From assembly GCA_026120035.1 (NCBI GenBank), contig JALRME010000032.1, positions 372,001 to 436,000 of the forward strand: DNA of 64,000 nucleotides. Direction: 5' to 3'. The position numbers and the translations under genes are program-made. Below the pieces are notes generated by a model, which saw only the letters and a list, made by a program, of their open reading frames with translations, searched no databases and was not told the origin of the DNA. Below are positions 13,800-26,223 of this stretch, in pieces. How positions within the stretch are numbered: position 1 is the first letter of the stretch; every line of letters starts with the position of its first letter. This DNA is from Coleophoma eucalyptorum. Taxonomy: Eukaryota > Ascomycota > Leotiomycetes > Helotiales > Dermateaceae.

Positions 13800-14479
13800 T
13801 CAAGCGTAGTTCCTAACGCCTTTCAAGATCCAAACCTGCCCATTATAAACTTGACTGGCGACGCTTGAGACCTCGATGTTTCCAGGTTGTATCTGCAGAT
13901 GGGAATTAATAATGTGCAACCAAGGGATACCGAGAATGCTGCACTTACAAACTTCTTTCCATCTTTACTCTCCCACCAGAGTTCTGCACCAGCCAAAGTC
14001 TTGACTTTCTCCGCCTCCTTCCATGGACTTACCGGGACAACGTGCTCCTCGACAAATCGCCTCATGTTCCTCCTCGCTCTTTCTTCTCCCTCTTCTCCTT
14101 CATAGGCCTGATCACCCAGGGTATCATAATCTTCAGGGTTCTCCCACGGCTTTCGTGGTAGGGCTGTAATCGCTGAGTTTATTGGCGCCAGGATAGTAGT
14201 GTTTTGAGTGCTATCTTCCAGACGCTGTGTGATAGACGTGATATCTCGCGTAAAGCTCGCAAAGATGTTGATGCTACGATCGCGTCCTAGTACATCAGAA
14301 AGGATCACAGTATCACTATCAGCTGGCGGTTGAGAAGGGTTATCTTTGGGCGGCGGAGGAATGGCAGGACCGAGATTCGGAACTTGATTCATGATGGGCT
14401 GTTGAGCGCGATCGAGAAAGCTGAGGGCTGAGACAGCTGATACTGCTGCTAGTACAGAAAGAACGGAACTATATTTCAT
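13800..14479 (-). CDS. Secreted single-FAS1 (fasciclin) domain protein
   Basis: Small extracellular, vacuolar or ER-lumen protein of 207 aa. The start chosen is the ATG at 14479, because the residues after it form a clear signal peptide (MKYSSVLSVLAAVSAVSA); an earlier in-frame ATG at 14560 would add 27 basic residues in front of it. Exons 14479-13949 and 13892-13800, intron 56 nt. A proline-rich linker (residues 30-50) leads into one FAS1 domain with the early box NTTILAPINSAI and the closing box SSVASQVYNGQVWILKGV. The closing box appears only after splicing, which supports the intron. FAS1 domains act in adhesion or lumenal interactions (family knowledge); the role of this one is unknown. 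Confidence 0.85.
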
Positions 14480-17406
14480 ATTGGTAACTTCGTAGGACCG
14501 TTTCCTTACATCGATGCTTTTGATACTTGAATTGCGGATTCGAGATGACGCACGTCGCAACTTCCTTGCAAACTGAACCTCGTGTCTTGGCGCTGCTTAG
14601 TCATACTGGGTTACCCAAGGTCTTCAAGAGCCGGTGTCTTCTTAGTGTAACTAAATCCATAAGATAACATTGCTATCAAAGCAAATAACTTATCCTGGTT
14701 TTGTTTTAAAACTCAATGATATTTGCTTATTGGCCTTTACCCAGCGCTTTCTTGTCTGTCCTTTGCTTCATAGCCCTAGAAGTACTCTCAATTCTTCCCA
14801 AACCTTACTGATGAGTAACTAATGGATATCAATAAGAAATCCACATCATATCCCTTCTCGTAGATTATATATAAAGCTTGTTTGACTACTGTATTTTACT
14901 TGATATATATTCTAATATATCTAGACACCATAGGGTACACATAAGAAGCATCTCATGTAACATAGCTTAGAGCAAAAATGGCTATTATTAACAGGCGAGA
15001 GATTTTGGTTCTTTTAGTGTCACTAACCTGACGTGGGGATACAAAATAGTCATTCCTTATTTTAGAGATAAATCACCTTTGTTTGTTTACAGTACCTCCA
15101 TTTCCAGTTCCATTACTTATCCAAATTATTCACAGATACTGAACGAGGCACAGAACCAAAACCAACTCAACAATTTATACCACTACACGACTAAGAGTCG
15201 TACATGTACAACACATCAGAAATTTCTCCATTGTTATGCTCATATCTTTGACGAGTACGGCGACCTTACCCTGTCATAGAGGGTTTTCTGATCCATCTCG
15301 GCAGTTCACTCTCCACGTGCCTCCCTTGACCTTCCTATCTTTTCGGCCTCTAGCCTCCTCTAAAAACTCGCCCTAACTTCAATACTATATTAGTTAATTA
15401 TCGAGTTATATTAAGCCTCATCCATCCACACCAAAACCACTAGGTTCGAATTCTTCGCTTCAGCCACGCTGTTATAAAAACACCCCATAGCTTCGTGATA
15501 ATTTTTATTGGGCATAATATCGTCTTGTTTGTATTTAAAAAAGAATACTAGAACGAAGATTGACTCGCTTGATCTACTGCTTCACACATAGTCCTTTAGA
15601 TCAGGAGTACATAGCCCTTTTTATAGCGCAGAAGAATTAGTCTGGAGATAAAAGAACCGTTTGCTGGAGTTGGCAGCCGATTAATATTTGGAAATAAAAA
15701 TCAATTCCTAGAGAGCAAAGCCAGTCAATGCACTTCCATTTGATACTGCTCATGTCAACCAGGTATGTGGTTATTCACAGTTGGTAGGTTAAATCGCAAT
15801 AACTTGATCTAGATAAAGCAGGTTTGGTGCAGATCTTTTTAGTAAAGGGTTAGAGGGACTAGGCGCTGGTAAGCAGTAAATTAAGGCCCACTTGCAAAGG
15901 CAAAATCAAAAGCGCTGTGTGAACCTGTCTTAGAGACAAGCAGAAGAGCCTGATAATACTGAAAACGCTCGCTGTAGAACTTTGTGACACTAATTACAAG
16001 GACGATCGGTACTCGTTGGCACTGACAAAAAGACTTATTCCACTTTTCTTGTTTTAGTGTCGGCACTATTCTGACCAAAACTATCGTCAGGGACCGGTAT
16101 TGCTTTATTCCATTGGCAAAGTGAGGTATGAGATAATGTTCTCCATGATGCCTGCTTGAGGCGCATCGGAATAGATCATTGCCAGTAGATGCGCAACGAA
16201 ATAAACAATATCCCAGATCTGTCGCTTCATATGGCGACTCCTTTTGCTACTCTTCGCTGGAAGAGGAAATATTTCCGGATTCGGACGGATACTTCGCTTG
16301 ACATCCCGAGAGCTTCTCTTTCTCATATCCGGCCGGGCCTGCCTGTCAAACTCCCTACTTGAAATGGGTCTGGGGATAGTAGTATTGTAACAACTTGCAC
16401 AGAGTGGAGAAACGTGGACTTGTTCCTGAATGATGAGGGAGGATGGGAGGGACGTGCTGTTCTTGACCAAAGTGAACCCCAAGCAGGATCAGTCGGATCC
16501 ACTCGCGCAGTACTTTGTGCCGAGTTTGCGAGGTCGGGGTACGGAGAAAAATGAACTGTATATGCTGCACGCGGAGAACTGCAGATCTGATGCACGAGAA
16601 GAGACAGCTATAAAATATTTGTGTTGAAGATGATAGAATCATGGGTATGCCACAGCGACCAAAAGACTCTCGAGATACTCCTTTCACATGCCAAAGGACA
16701 GAGTGAAACGCGTTCACAAGCTCAAAATCAAGGTGCGGTCATCTGACATTTGCTACAGCGCTTCTCCAGATTTCCGCGGTGCCATTTGTGGGGCTTAGCC
16801 GTGGACTCAGAGTGGATATGCAACATTCACATGCCTGTCGCAGCGGCAGAGATCAACACCGAACAAGTCGTGACTCGGCCTCGTGAGGATTGCAAGGAAA
16901 GAGCAAATAAGTGGGTTCCGTGTCCTAATACCTGCTTGGCGATTGGCCACTGCCCTGTCTGTCGCATTGTGTTGATGCACTGTGCTCAAGGCTCACGTCA
17001 ACTACAAAGTGAAAGGCACCTCCAGAAGATCTCTTTTGCCTCTCAGTGAAGCATCTATCTCCTGCACTACCAGATCCATCAGCGTTAGAGGCCTGCTAGG
17101 GCATTTGCTGACCTAAAGACTCTGCCTCAGCCGTCGAATCAACTTGGGTTTTGGCTGCACTACACTCGATTCGGCTCTAGCCCCGTACCCCTGCCGTGCC
17201 GGACTGGGAACCACCAGCCTCGGCTCTTTCCCCACGACGAAAGCATAAGCATCCCGGGGCAACTCGAACCTCTGTGTCCATACAAAGTGGCGCGATATCC
17301 ATTTTCACATTCTTCTCCCTCCTATTTATTTTGATCTCTATACATCACAGCACTCTTTCCTCTCTTTCATCCCTCATCCATACCTCGCCCATACACAGCA
17401 AGCACC
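14480..17406. other. AT-rich intergenic island with a transposon relic
   Basis: A 2.9 kb spacer. Roughly 14.6-16.1 kb is visibly AT-rich with many TA steps and no long open frame. It contains a degenerate copia fragment near 15.66-15.88 kb. The last 0.3 kb is pyrimidine-rich and is probably the promoter and leader of the fumarate reductase gene at 17407. Confidence 0.6.
15655..15880 (+). mobile_element. Decayed Ty1/copia polymerase fragment
   Basis: One plus-strand frame reads as the end of a copia reverse transcriptase interrupted by stops: AKPVNALPFDTAHVNQ, then YSQLVG, a stop-broken stretch, then FGADLFSKGLEGLGAG. These match the family landmarks K-P-V..P-L, Y-x-x-L-V-G-S, R-P-D-I and A..L..F-L..P in order and spacing. 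Where the family has Arg-Pro the sequence has TGA TCT, as expected from CGA CCT after C-to-T change. The surrounding DNA is AT-rich, consistent with RIP followed by decay. No LTRs were identified. Confidence 0.6.
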
Positions 17407-19459
17407 ATGGTCCAAAGAGTAATTGTCGTCGGTGGTGGTCGTACGTTGACATCAATACCTCCAATGCTGACCTACATCTCTAACACATGTCAACAGTGTC
17501 CGGTCTCAGTGCTGCACATACCATCTACCTCGCTGGGGGAAACGTCGTTGTTCTCGACAAGCAAGGTTTCTTTGGAGGTCAGGACACTTACATATTGATG
17601 AATTCATCGCTACGGAGCTGACGGCCGCAGGAAACTCCACCAAGGCTACTTCCGGTATCAACGGAGCCCTTACCAGAACACAGGTCGATGAGAAGATTCA
17701 AGACAGCGTCAAGCAATTCTATGACGATACTCTCAAGTCTGCCCGAGACAAAGCTAGACCAGATCTTATCAAGGTCCTCACATACAAGTCTGCCGCTGCT
17801 GTCGAGTGGCTCCAAGATGTCTTCAATCTAGATTTGACTCTTGTTTCCCGGCTAGGGTAAGCAACTTGTTTCGATTACATCAGAACCTGACTAATAAATC
17901 ATCTCAGAGGACACTCCCAGCCAAGAACGCACCGAGGGCACGATGCCAAGTTCCCCGGTATGGCCATCACATACGCCTTGATGCAGCGACTAGAAGAACT
18001 CGCGGAATCCGAGCCAGAACGAGTACAAATTATCAAGAAGGCTCGCGTGACTGCGATCAACAAGGAAGGAAACCATATCACTGGTGTCACATATGAGTTC
18101 GGCGGGGAATCAAGCACAGTCGATGGTCCAGTTATTCTGGCCACTGGCGGTTATGCTGCTGATTTCACCGAGACATCTCTTCTTAAGAAGCACAGGCCAG
18201 ATACCTTTGACTTGGCATCAACTAACGGTGTCCACGCCACTGGCGATGGCCAGAAGATGGTCATGGCTATCGGCGGCAACGGAATCGACATGGACAAGGT
18301 CCAGGTCCATCCAACAGGTCTTGTTGACCCCAAGGACCCAGGCTCAAAGTGGAAGTTTTTGGCTGCAGAGGCCCTTCGTGGTGAGGGTGGACTTCTTTTG
18401 AACGGAGATGGTGATCGATTTTGTGACGAGCTTGGCCATCGTGATTACGTCTCCGGGGAGATGTGGAAGGAGAAGGACAAGGGAAAGTTCCCTGTCCGCC
18501 TTCTACTCAACTCCAAGGCCTCTAATGTTTTGGACTTCCACACTCGCCACTACTCTGGCCGTGGTCTTATGAAGAAGATGACTGGAAAGGAGCTTGCCAA
18601 GGAAATTGGTTGCACACCAGAGCACCTTTCAAAAACCTTCGAAAAGTACAACAGAATCGCCGAAGGAAAGGAGAAGGATCCATACGGCAAGAAGTTCTTC
18701 CACAACTGCCCAGTCAACATTGACGATGACTTCCACGTTGCTGTCATGGAGCCAGTTCTTCACTTCACCATGGGTGGTGTCGAGATTAATGACCAAGCAC
18801 AAATCTTGAACTCGGAGAAGAAGCCATTCGATGGTCTGTACGCTTGTGGTGAGCTTGCAGGAGGTGTTCACGGTGCCAACCGTCTCGGAGGATCGTCTCT
18901 CCTAGGTTGTGTTGTCTATGGACGTGTTGCCGGTGATTCTGCTAGCAACTACCTATTCCAGAAAGCCCTGAAGGAGGGAGTTAGCGGTGCTACACAACGT
19001 CTTGGCCAAATCTCATTACATATCGATCCTGCCCAGCCAGGCAAGGTCTCCGTCGAGTGGGGCTCTGGATCAGGGTCAAGCTCTAGTGGATCAACACAAC
19101 AAAAGCAGAGTCAAGCATCAGCGGGACCAGTCATGAATGGCACATCAGAAGATCCTGGAAAGGTGTCAAAGCCAAGCAAGCCTGCTGCATTCAAGATCCC
19201 AGAGAAGGAGTTTACAATGGAAGAGGTAGCCAAGCATAACACCAAGGAGGATCTCTGGGTCGTTGTCAAGGGCGTTGTGATGGATGTCTCAGACTGGTTG
19301 GATGAGCACCCAGGTGGGCCACAAGCGCTTATGAACTTCATGGGTAAGGATGCAACAGAGGAGTTTGAAATGTTGCACGATGATGAGGTTATTCCAAAGT
19401 ATGCGCCAAGCCAGGTCATTGGACGCGTGAAGGGACAGACTCCAACCTTGGAGATCTAA
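17407..19459 (+). CDS. Fumarate reductase (Osm1/Frd1 type) with C-terminal cytochrome b5 domain
   Basis: FAD-dependent reduction of fumarate to succinate, used for redox balance and disulfide formation under low oxygen (family knowledge); 630 aa. Exons 17407-17440, 17497-17577, 17631-17856, 17908-19459; introns of 56, 53 and 51 nt. The FAD dinucleotide motif VVGGGLSG begins at residue 7 and is completed only by splicing exon 1 to exon 2. FAD_binding_2 motifs include ATSGINGA, GHDAKFPG, LATGGYAADF, FTMGGVEI and GGVHGANRLGGSSLL. After a Ser/Lys-rich linker, a cytochrome b5 domain (about 550-625) carries both haem ligands, H581 in EHPGG and H604 in MLHDD. No signal or mitochondrial presequence precedes the FAD motif, so a cytosolic location is inferred. 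The first coding exon is only 34 nt. Confidence 0.93.
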
Positions 19460-21615
19460 GCTGGGTCTAACAAGGGAATGGTGGTGTTCTGGTTGAAATG
19501 TAAAGATAAGCATGGGATGACTTAAATTTTGGAATACATGAATATTGAATGACTACACCAAACGTTGTCGCTGTGACTAGATTGTGACGGAACTTGACAT
19601 CTGATCATATATTGGTATTTGTGACAGCCCAAACATCGCAGCATTGGACACCTACTCGGGTATTCACCAAGTCTGCTTGCTTGTCTGCCCTACATTGTCG
19701 CAGGTAACCCCAGAATAACTGTGTGGCTAGATGACTGCCAATGAACTCGGTGCTCCACGACTGGGTCACGCCGAGGTGGTACCAACCTGTAGAGGCACAT
19801 GTCACCATAATCAAGAACTTGAGATGATAGGTCTCGAAATACTCTAGTAACCCACTCGACCCCTTCTCGAAACAGTCCAGAAGAAAAGCAAAAAGGGAAA
19901 GCTGTATGCAGAAAAGTGAAAATTTGGCCCAACATGTTCCTGGGCATATTTCCGAAATTCTCCAGCGAGCATACAGGTGACATGGTCATCGGCCCGTTTC
20001 TACACTTGCAGACCCCTCTCTCCAAACCCCGCCAGCGACGGACGGACCTTGCTTTTGGGGAGTACCTTAACACCCCTTGTTCCAGAAGGATCTTCTGTTT
20101 GCTTTGTGGGATTTCCCCAGATATTGGTGCGGTAGGCTGGTGTGGAGTGCATGCCATGTACATCCAGTATCTTGGTTCGCTGTGGGGACGAGCGAGATGG
20201 ACGGGCGGACGGGAGAGGATGATTCGACTTTCTCGCTGATGGACGCAGCTCCCTCCGTAAACCTGTTTTGCAGGCAGTCGGGAAGGAGAGAAGGTATTGC
20301 GGTGTTTATGGCCAACGACTTGAGCTCCGATACAAAGGGGTCTGCAAGAATCGGATAGGGTAGAGGGGAAGGAATGACTACAAAGAACTAGCTAACAGCC
20401 AGGCTGCTGGCAACACGAAAAGGCCTAAAAGGGTCTGGCCAAGAATGAGCATTTCTCGCTTAGCCCAAGATGCACCCATCCACCGGCTGGCTCCTCTGGT
20501 CCAATCAAAATGTGTCACCAGCGAGAAAAGAGCGGGGCCCGAAAGCAAATACTGTCCAGTGTCGAGCATCCGTGCGGAGAGTGGAAAAGCGCAGTCGGCC
20601 TGGTGGGTGATCACTTCGACTTCTCCACAATCTGACAATCAAGAGCCTCGACCCTCCTTGCCTTGTACGTGCTGCATCTGCGTCTTAGCTTGCTCCATCC
20701 TCTCCATCTCCATCTTCATCTCCGTCTCCAGATCCATGATCCGTGTCGCGACGCCTTCTCCTTCACCTTATCCTTATCCTCGTTCGACGGCGTCCTCCTG
20801 TTGACCGACCACCCTACTCATGGTGCGGGTGTGTCGCAGCGTGTCAGCAGAGAGTCAGTTTTCGCAAGCCACAAAGTCCTGAGCCTATTTCGGACGGCGG
20901 ACACCAGCTGCAGCGGTGGAGGATAGAACTGTGACCAGACTTGGTGGCTCGGCTTGACGCTTGACTCTTGTCCTTCATCACTCCGCTCCTTCCCCCTTCC
21001 TTGCACAGGACGATACTCTCTCACTCGACCCCGACGACTTCTCTGCCACCACCCACGAGTCCGAAAGCAGACGCTGGCCAATTCCTCTTCTTGCACCCTC
21101 CCTCACGAATCCTGCCCCTCGTCTGTACCCTCCCTACCTCATCCCATCCCCGGCGATCATCGCCTTGCCTCGCCCTCGTCCCGTCAGTCGAACTCTTACT
21201 GGCCCACAATCCCTCAATCTCGACCCCATCTCCTTTCGACCAACCTACAGCGGCTACCCCACACGATCTCCCTTACCTTATCCTGTCTCTCTACCGCTCT
21301 CCGGCCTATTGTGCCTTCCTTCTCTTCGATTTCTTCCTCGCCGACACACCCAATCCTAGACTCGACTGGACCCGAACTCTACATTGTAACGACAATCCAC
21401 CGCCACGTGAAAGAAGATACCGGGGATTCGTATATTGGATTCATCTGCGCAAGGGGATCCTTCTACCAATAGGGATGCTGCCACACGCATCACACTCTGG
21501 TGATCAGCATTGACGACAGCAACCCTCAGACCCTTCCCTCGTCGACGACAGTCCTCGACGCACACATCCACCGTCCTGCCTTTGACAACAACGACGACGA
21601 CACAGCGCCGCCATC
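19460..21615. other. Intergenic plus long pyrimidine-rich leader of the hexose transporter
   Basis: A 2.2 kb stretch without a recognised gene. From about 20.64 kb to the transporter ATG the plus strand is strongly C/T-rich, and all three plus frames are open for long distances because of that composition. It looks like promoter and 5' UTR. Upstream ATGs are present, including the short uORF listed separately. Confidence 0.55.
21475..21513 (+). promoter_or_regulatory. Upstream ORF of the hexose transporter (12 codons)
   Basis: ATG at 21475 opens a 12-codon frame ending in TGA at 21513, 102 nt before the transporter ATG. It lies in the presumed 5' UTR and could lower or condition translation; the transcript start is unknown. 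Confidence 0.4.
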
Positions 21616-23417
21616 ATGGTTTACGGGGTCATCTGGCAGAAGCCCGACAATTTTGCCGGCTCTTCAGCGCCAGCGATTATGGTCGGTCTCTTCGTAGCCT
21701 GCGGAGGATTGCTCTTTGGATATGATACTGGGTGAGATATTCTATGTTCTGGACGGTATTGGTAGCATACTGACGGTTGTTGTGAAGTACGATCTCGGGT
21801 CTCCAAGCCATGGATGCCTTCCAAGCACAATTTTCCACGGGTTATATCGATCCTCACGACCATGAGAAGACGATCAGCCCGGCACAATCCTCACAGGTCG
21901 TTGCGATATTAAGCGCAGGCACATTTTTTGGAGCACTCATGGCAGCGCCGATGGGAGATTCACGACTGGGTCGACGATCGTCTCTTATGGTAGCCGTCGG
22001 TATTTTCTCCTTCGGCGTCCTACTACAAACTCTTGCGACGGGCCTGCCGCTGCTGATCGCTGGAAGGTATGTGAACCTGATCTGCATTGCTAATCACTAC
22101 TTACTCGGTATCAGATTTTTTGCCGGCCTGGGAGTCGGTATCATATCTGTACTCGTGCCTGTATACCAATCTGAGATGGCGCCAAAATGGATTCGTGGTA
22201 CTTTGGTATGCGCATATCAACTGGCTATCACCTGTGGTCTACTCTTAGCCGCCATTGTCAATATTAGCACGGAAAGCCTAAAGACTCGCGATGCCTACCG
22301 AATCCCTCTTGCTTTGCAATTTGTCTGGGCTGCTGTCCTACTCGTTGGTCTAGCTCTTCTACCCGAAACCCCTCGATATCTCGTTAAGCGCGGCCTCAAA
22401 AGTGCCGCTGCGTCATCTCTCAGCCGACTTCGCCGTCTGGACATTACACATCCTGCTCTGGCCGAGGAACTTGCTGAGATTGAGGCAAACCACGAATACG
22501 AACTCGCGCTTGGTCCATCTACTTACCGCGATGTAGTTCTCGGTTCACCCCACCTGGGGCGTCGTCTTCTTACTGGATGCTGTCTTCAAATGCTTCAGCA
22601 ACTAAGCGGCTGCAACTTCGTATTCTATTATGGCACGACCTTTTTTAAAAATATTGGGATCACGTCACCATTTGTGATCCAGCTCATCATAAATCTGGTC
22701 AACGTGTTCTCCACAATTCCAGGTATGTTTCTAGTCGAAGCCTGGGGACGTAGACGTCTTCTTATGTTTGGTGCTGCCGGTATGGCTGCTTGTCAGTTCA
22801 TCGTGGGGGCTCTTGGAACGGCTCTTGCGCCATCGAGAGGAGTGAACATCACCCTCATCTCCTTTGTTTGCTTGAGCATCTTCTTCTTTGCCTCAACGTG
22901 GGGCCCCGTGGTTTGGGTCGTCACATCGGAAATTTATCCTCTCAAGGTCCGTGCGAAGTCAATGTCAATATCAACTGCTTCGAATTGGTTGCTCAACTTT
23001 GCTATTGCATATGGCACACCATATCTTGTCGGCTCGGGCCAGGGCTATGCCAATCTTCAATCAAAAGTCTTCTTCGTCTGGGCTGCGTTCTGTGTTCTAG
23101 CTATTGTCTTCGTCTGGGCCATGGTATACGAGACTTCAAAAATATCTCTGGAGCAGATAGACGAATTATATGAGCGGGTTGACCACGCTTGGCACAGCAG
23201 AAACTTCCAACCCAGCTGGAGCTTCCAAGACATGAGAGACGAAGGGGCAGCCGCCAGTGGCATTCAACTCGAAGAACAGGATTCGGAATCCAGGAGACGG
23301 ACCACTTCAAGTACTAGCGCAAATCTATCTGAGAGCAGTACGCATTCAAGTACTCATACCATGTCTGAAGAAGACAAGATCATTGCACAGCTCGGCGATG
23401 TGGATCTCAGTTACTGA
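21616..23417 (+). CDS. MFS hexose transporter (sugar porter family)
   Basis: Plasma-membrane sugar/H+ symporter or sugar sensor, 565 aa. Exons 21616-21731, 21788-22066, 22115-23417; introns 56 and 48 nt. It has the 12-segment major facilitator plan with sugar porter signatures: GGLLFGYDTG in segment 1, a GDSRLGRR loop 2-3 motif, PETPRYL before the central loop, QQLSGCNFVFYYG in segment 7, EAWGRRRLL, and SEIYPLKVRAK before segment 11. The family's usual PETKGLSLE-type end is replaced by VYETSKISLEQID. A hydrophilic Ser/Thr-rich cytoplasmic tail of about 90 residues follows. It resembles RGT2/RCO-3-like high-affinity glucose permeases or sensors; which of the two cannot be decided here. Intron 2 is 48 nt, stop-free and in frame, so retention would insert 16 residues before FFAGLGVG. 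Confidence 0.92.
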
Positions 23418-24646
23418 TTTATTGCCATAATAACTTACAAAATCTCGTTTTAATCTTTATTGCACTCACATTTGTTTATTTCACTTGCAGCGTGGAGTTT
23501 TCGTCTATTTATGACCGGTATGGTTTTACGGTGTTATGGAAACGCAAAGCAGCCAAGACCTTCTAGGCAGGCAGGGGGTTTCTTGACTAAGGTCAAGGTT
23601 CAGGGCTTTTTGTTCCTTCCAGCTAAGTATGGTGTTCGGCGGGAATGGGGTGATATGGAGATGAACGAATTGATGGGATTTGTTGGGAGCTGGCAGTTTG
23701 AAGGGATTCTTTGAACCTTTTTTTGCAGCCATCGCCCCTTGCAACATATACATCCATCTAATCTGTTGTGTCTTGCCCAGTTCACCAGGCAGAACCATTT
23801 ATATATACCACACAGGATGGATGATTTAGATATAAAAGACAAAGATGAATATGGATCTTTAAGTCTTGCACAATATAGGCAACTTGACAGTCTTTCAAGC
23901 TCATGATCTGCCACACCTTATACCATGTGATATTTTGACCAGATATTAATAAGTCATGAAATGATAATTTGGGATGATTAATAACATTTAGGGCCTTCTA
24001 TCTTCCTTTCTGTTGCAGGATACTCCCTTACGTTTGTTATATGGGCGGAGTCACGTGGATGTGCCTCTACCACCTCAAGACATATATTCTAAAAGGCAGA
24101 ATAAATTTTTGTATATTAAGCTTACGCACTTGCGCGAGCTACGGGAAACTTTCGAAGCACAGTAAGATGTTGAGACAGCAAGGTAAGGCCATTCGTTCAA
24201 ATAGTAGTGTCCGGTCATTTCCTTTCCTTTTTGTCTTGCCCGTATTATAGATACTCCTCTTATCTGTATAGCCCACCCATTGGCAACTCTACATTCACTG
24301 TCATCTCAATCCCCAGGGGGTTCCCCTGCACTAACTTAAGTGGTATTGTGCCCAAATTATCCCACCCTGCGCGAGAACTCATACTTTCCATGTGTTTCAA
24401 ACTAGCTAGAAGAAAACAGGCACATTTTCACCAGGCCGGAATTTGCTGTCGTTTGATTCGAGACTGATGGCTAATAAGTAGTTGATTTACTTCAGCTCGT
24501 TCTGTACGGTCTAGCTACAAGGAGGTCATTGTATGTAGTTGCCTAGGGAACTCCTTGGAGACTCCTACGAATAGACTAAGTGCAATAATATATAATTCTA
24601 CTAAATAACTAAGAGCTTGTACTAAGATAAACTAACATGCGCCCAG
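23418..24646. other. Convergent intergenic region
   Basis: Spacer between the 3' ends of the hexose transporter (+) and the GH5 gene (-). AT-rich, no coding potential recognised; it should contain both polyadenylation regions. Confidence 0.5.
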
Positions 24647-26166
24647 CTACTCTGCATGCAATTTGGCGTGGTCTGACATGATCTTATTGAGACCCTCCCT
24701 TTGCATACACTGATCAAAGTGGAAGCTCTTAGCCAACGTATCCAACTCCTCCATAGTCTTGTCCCTGAACATCTCAGCGAACTCCGTCTGTAGCGAATCC
24801 GCCAAGAAAGTTTGTAAGATGGCTCGATCAACGTGTCTCTGGAGATCCCAGGGCGTAGGGTATTGATCACCAGCAGTGGGAGAGACCTTATCGATCCATG
24901 CCATCAGCGGCTTCAGCACTGCATCCACCTCCGCCGAAGGGTACTTGCCCCACGAATCCGTCTGGCAGGCCTTCTTCTTCTCCAGGAATGGCTGGATTAG
25001 TTTGTTCCACGGTGAGTCGGGGGATGTGTAGACCATTCCCTGCAGTCCGATGTCCTTGTACAACCAGATGGTCCAAGAGATCTTGTGGTTGTCGTAGATC
25101 TTCATTTGCTCGCCAAGCAATTTGTAGCGCCAGTTATTGATTTCTTCAGCTCCTTCTTCGTATCTTGGATTTGCGTAGACCGGGCCAAATTCTCCGTTCC
25201 AGATTGGTACCTTGTGCTGCTTATGGAACTCACATTTTCGTAGGAACGATTTCTCCAGGATGACTTTTTGCTCATCGGTTCCACTGTATGGCGTCCCGGT
25301 TGGGAAACCCATCATTGAATAGTCATGCAGAGCATAGACACAGTTTGGAAGAACGGATTTGAACGCAGTAAAGTCCATGGCGTAAGTGTTACCATCGAGC
25401 CAGAGGATGTGGTCGGGATCAACCTCTCTCAATTCTTTCTCGAGTCGTTCGTAGAATGCGATCAGACGAACATGCTCTGGGTCACAGGGCTCGTTGATAG
25501 GGTTGAAACCTGCAACCCATGAATTATGGCGGTAGTGGGATGCAATCTCTTTCCAGAGCCAAATGGCTCGATCTTGGTGGTCTTTGTGATCCCAAAATGC
25601 TGCGTAGCTGGTTGGGTTGTCCGAGTGCCAGCCTGGGCTTTGACCACCGGGAAGAGCGTGCATGTCAAGTATGGTGTAGATACCTTCCTTAGCGCACTGA
25701 GAAGTAATATTAGAGTCATCTTCGGACTTGTTTGGAAACCATACTCACAAGGTCAATGACTCTATCGAGATGCTTGAAACCTTCCGACTTGAGGACTCTG
25801 GGATTCATATCATCCTCGAAATGGCGGTAGTTAAAGGGTATACGAATGCAATTCAAGCCCAGGCTTGCAAAGTACTTTGCATCTGCTTCGGTGAAGAAGT
25901 ACTCCATCCATCGGTCAAAAAAGAAATCGTACTTCTCCTTTCCGAGTACCTTCAGCATGGCTGCTCGATGCTGCTTCTCGTGACCAGAGTATCCCGTGAT
26001 GAAATTTTCCATGCTTTTGCCTTTGTCAGCTTCTATAGATAGAGATCGACTTCCCCTCCTTCACTTACTTCATCCAGCCTCCAATACCTGTCCCTCTCAG
26101 AATCACAACATCGCCGTTCTGATCAACAACCTCGTCCCCTTTCACCTTCAGAATTCCGGTAGCCAT
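24647..26166 (-). CDS. Glycoside hydrolase family 5 (exo-beta-1,3-glucanase-like)
   Basis: Retaining beta-glycosidase of the GH5 fold, 470 aa, probably acting on beta-1,3-glucan or a related glucoside. Exons 26166-26069, 26013-25749, 25696-24647; introns 55 and 52 nt. The first exon supplies GTGIGGW and is needed to complete the N-terminal strand (GGWMNMENFITG across the junction). Catalytic residues are visible: the acid/base E190 in NPINEPCDP and the nucleophile E290 in PIWNGEFGP. HDYSMMGFPTG and WTIWLYKDIG match family core segments. There is no signal peptide, so it is either cytosolic or exported unconventionally. A TATA box lies 58-64 nt before the ATG. It is transcribed divergently from a sugar permease. 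Confidence 0.9.
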
Positions 26167-26223
26167 AGTGGGTGTTAATATAGAGAGAGTACGAGGAAAT
26201 GAAAAGTAGATTGGATCCCTTGC

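Noticed and set aside
16105..16717. Overlapping minus-strand ORFs of 90-125 codons
   Set aside because: Three different frames of the same AT-balanced DNA, no domain, no splice pattern linking them.
19690..20163. 157-codon minus-strand ORF downstream of the fumarate reductase
   Set aside because: No recognisable motif and unlike the codon pattern of neighbouring genes; it lies in the spacer before the transporter leader.
20954..21513. Three overlapping plus-strand ORFs of 132-181 codons
   Set aside because: They reflect C/T-rich composition (Ser/Pro/Leu-rich in every frame), and two lack an ATG start; treated as leader sequence.
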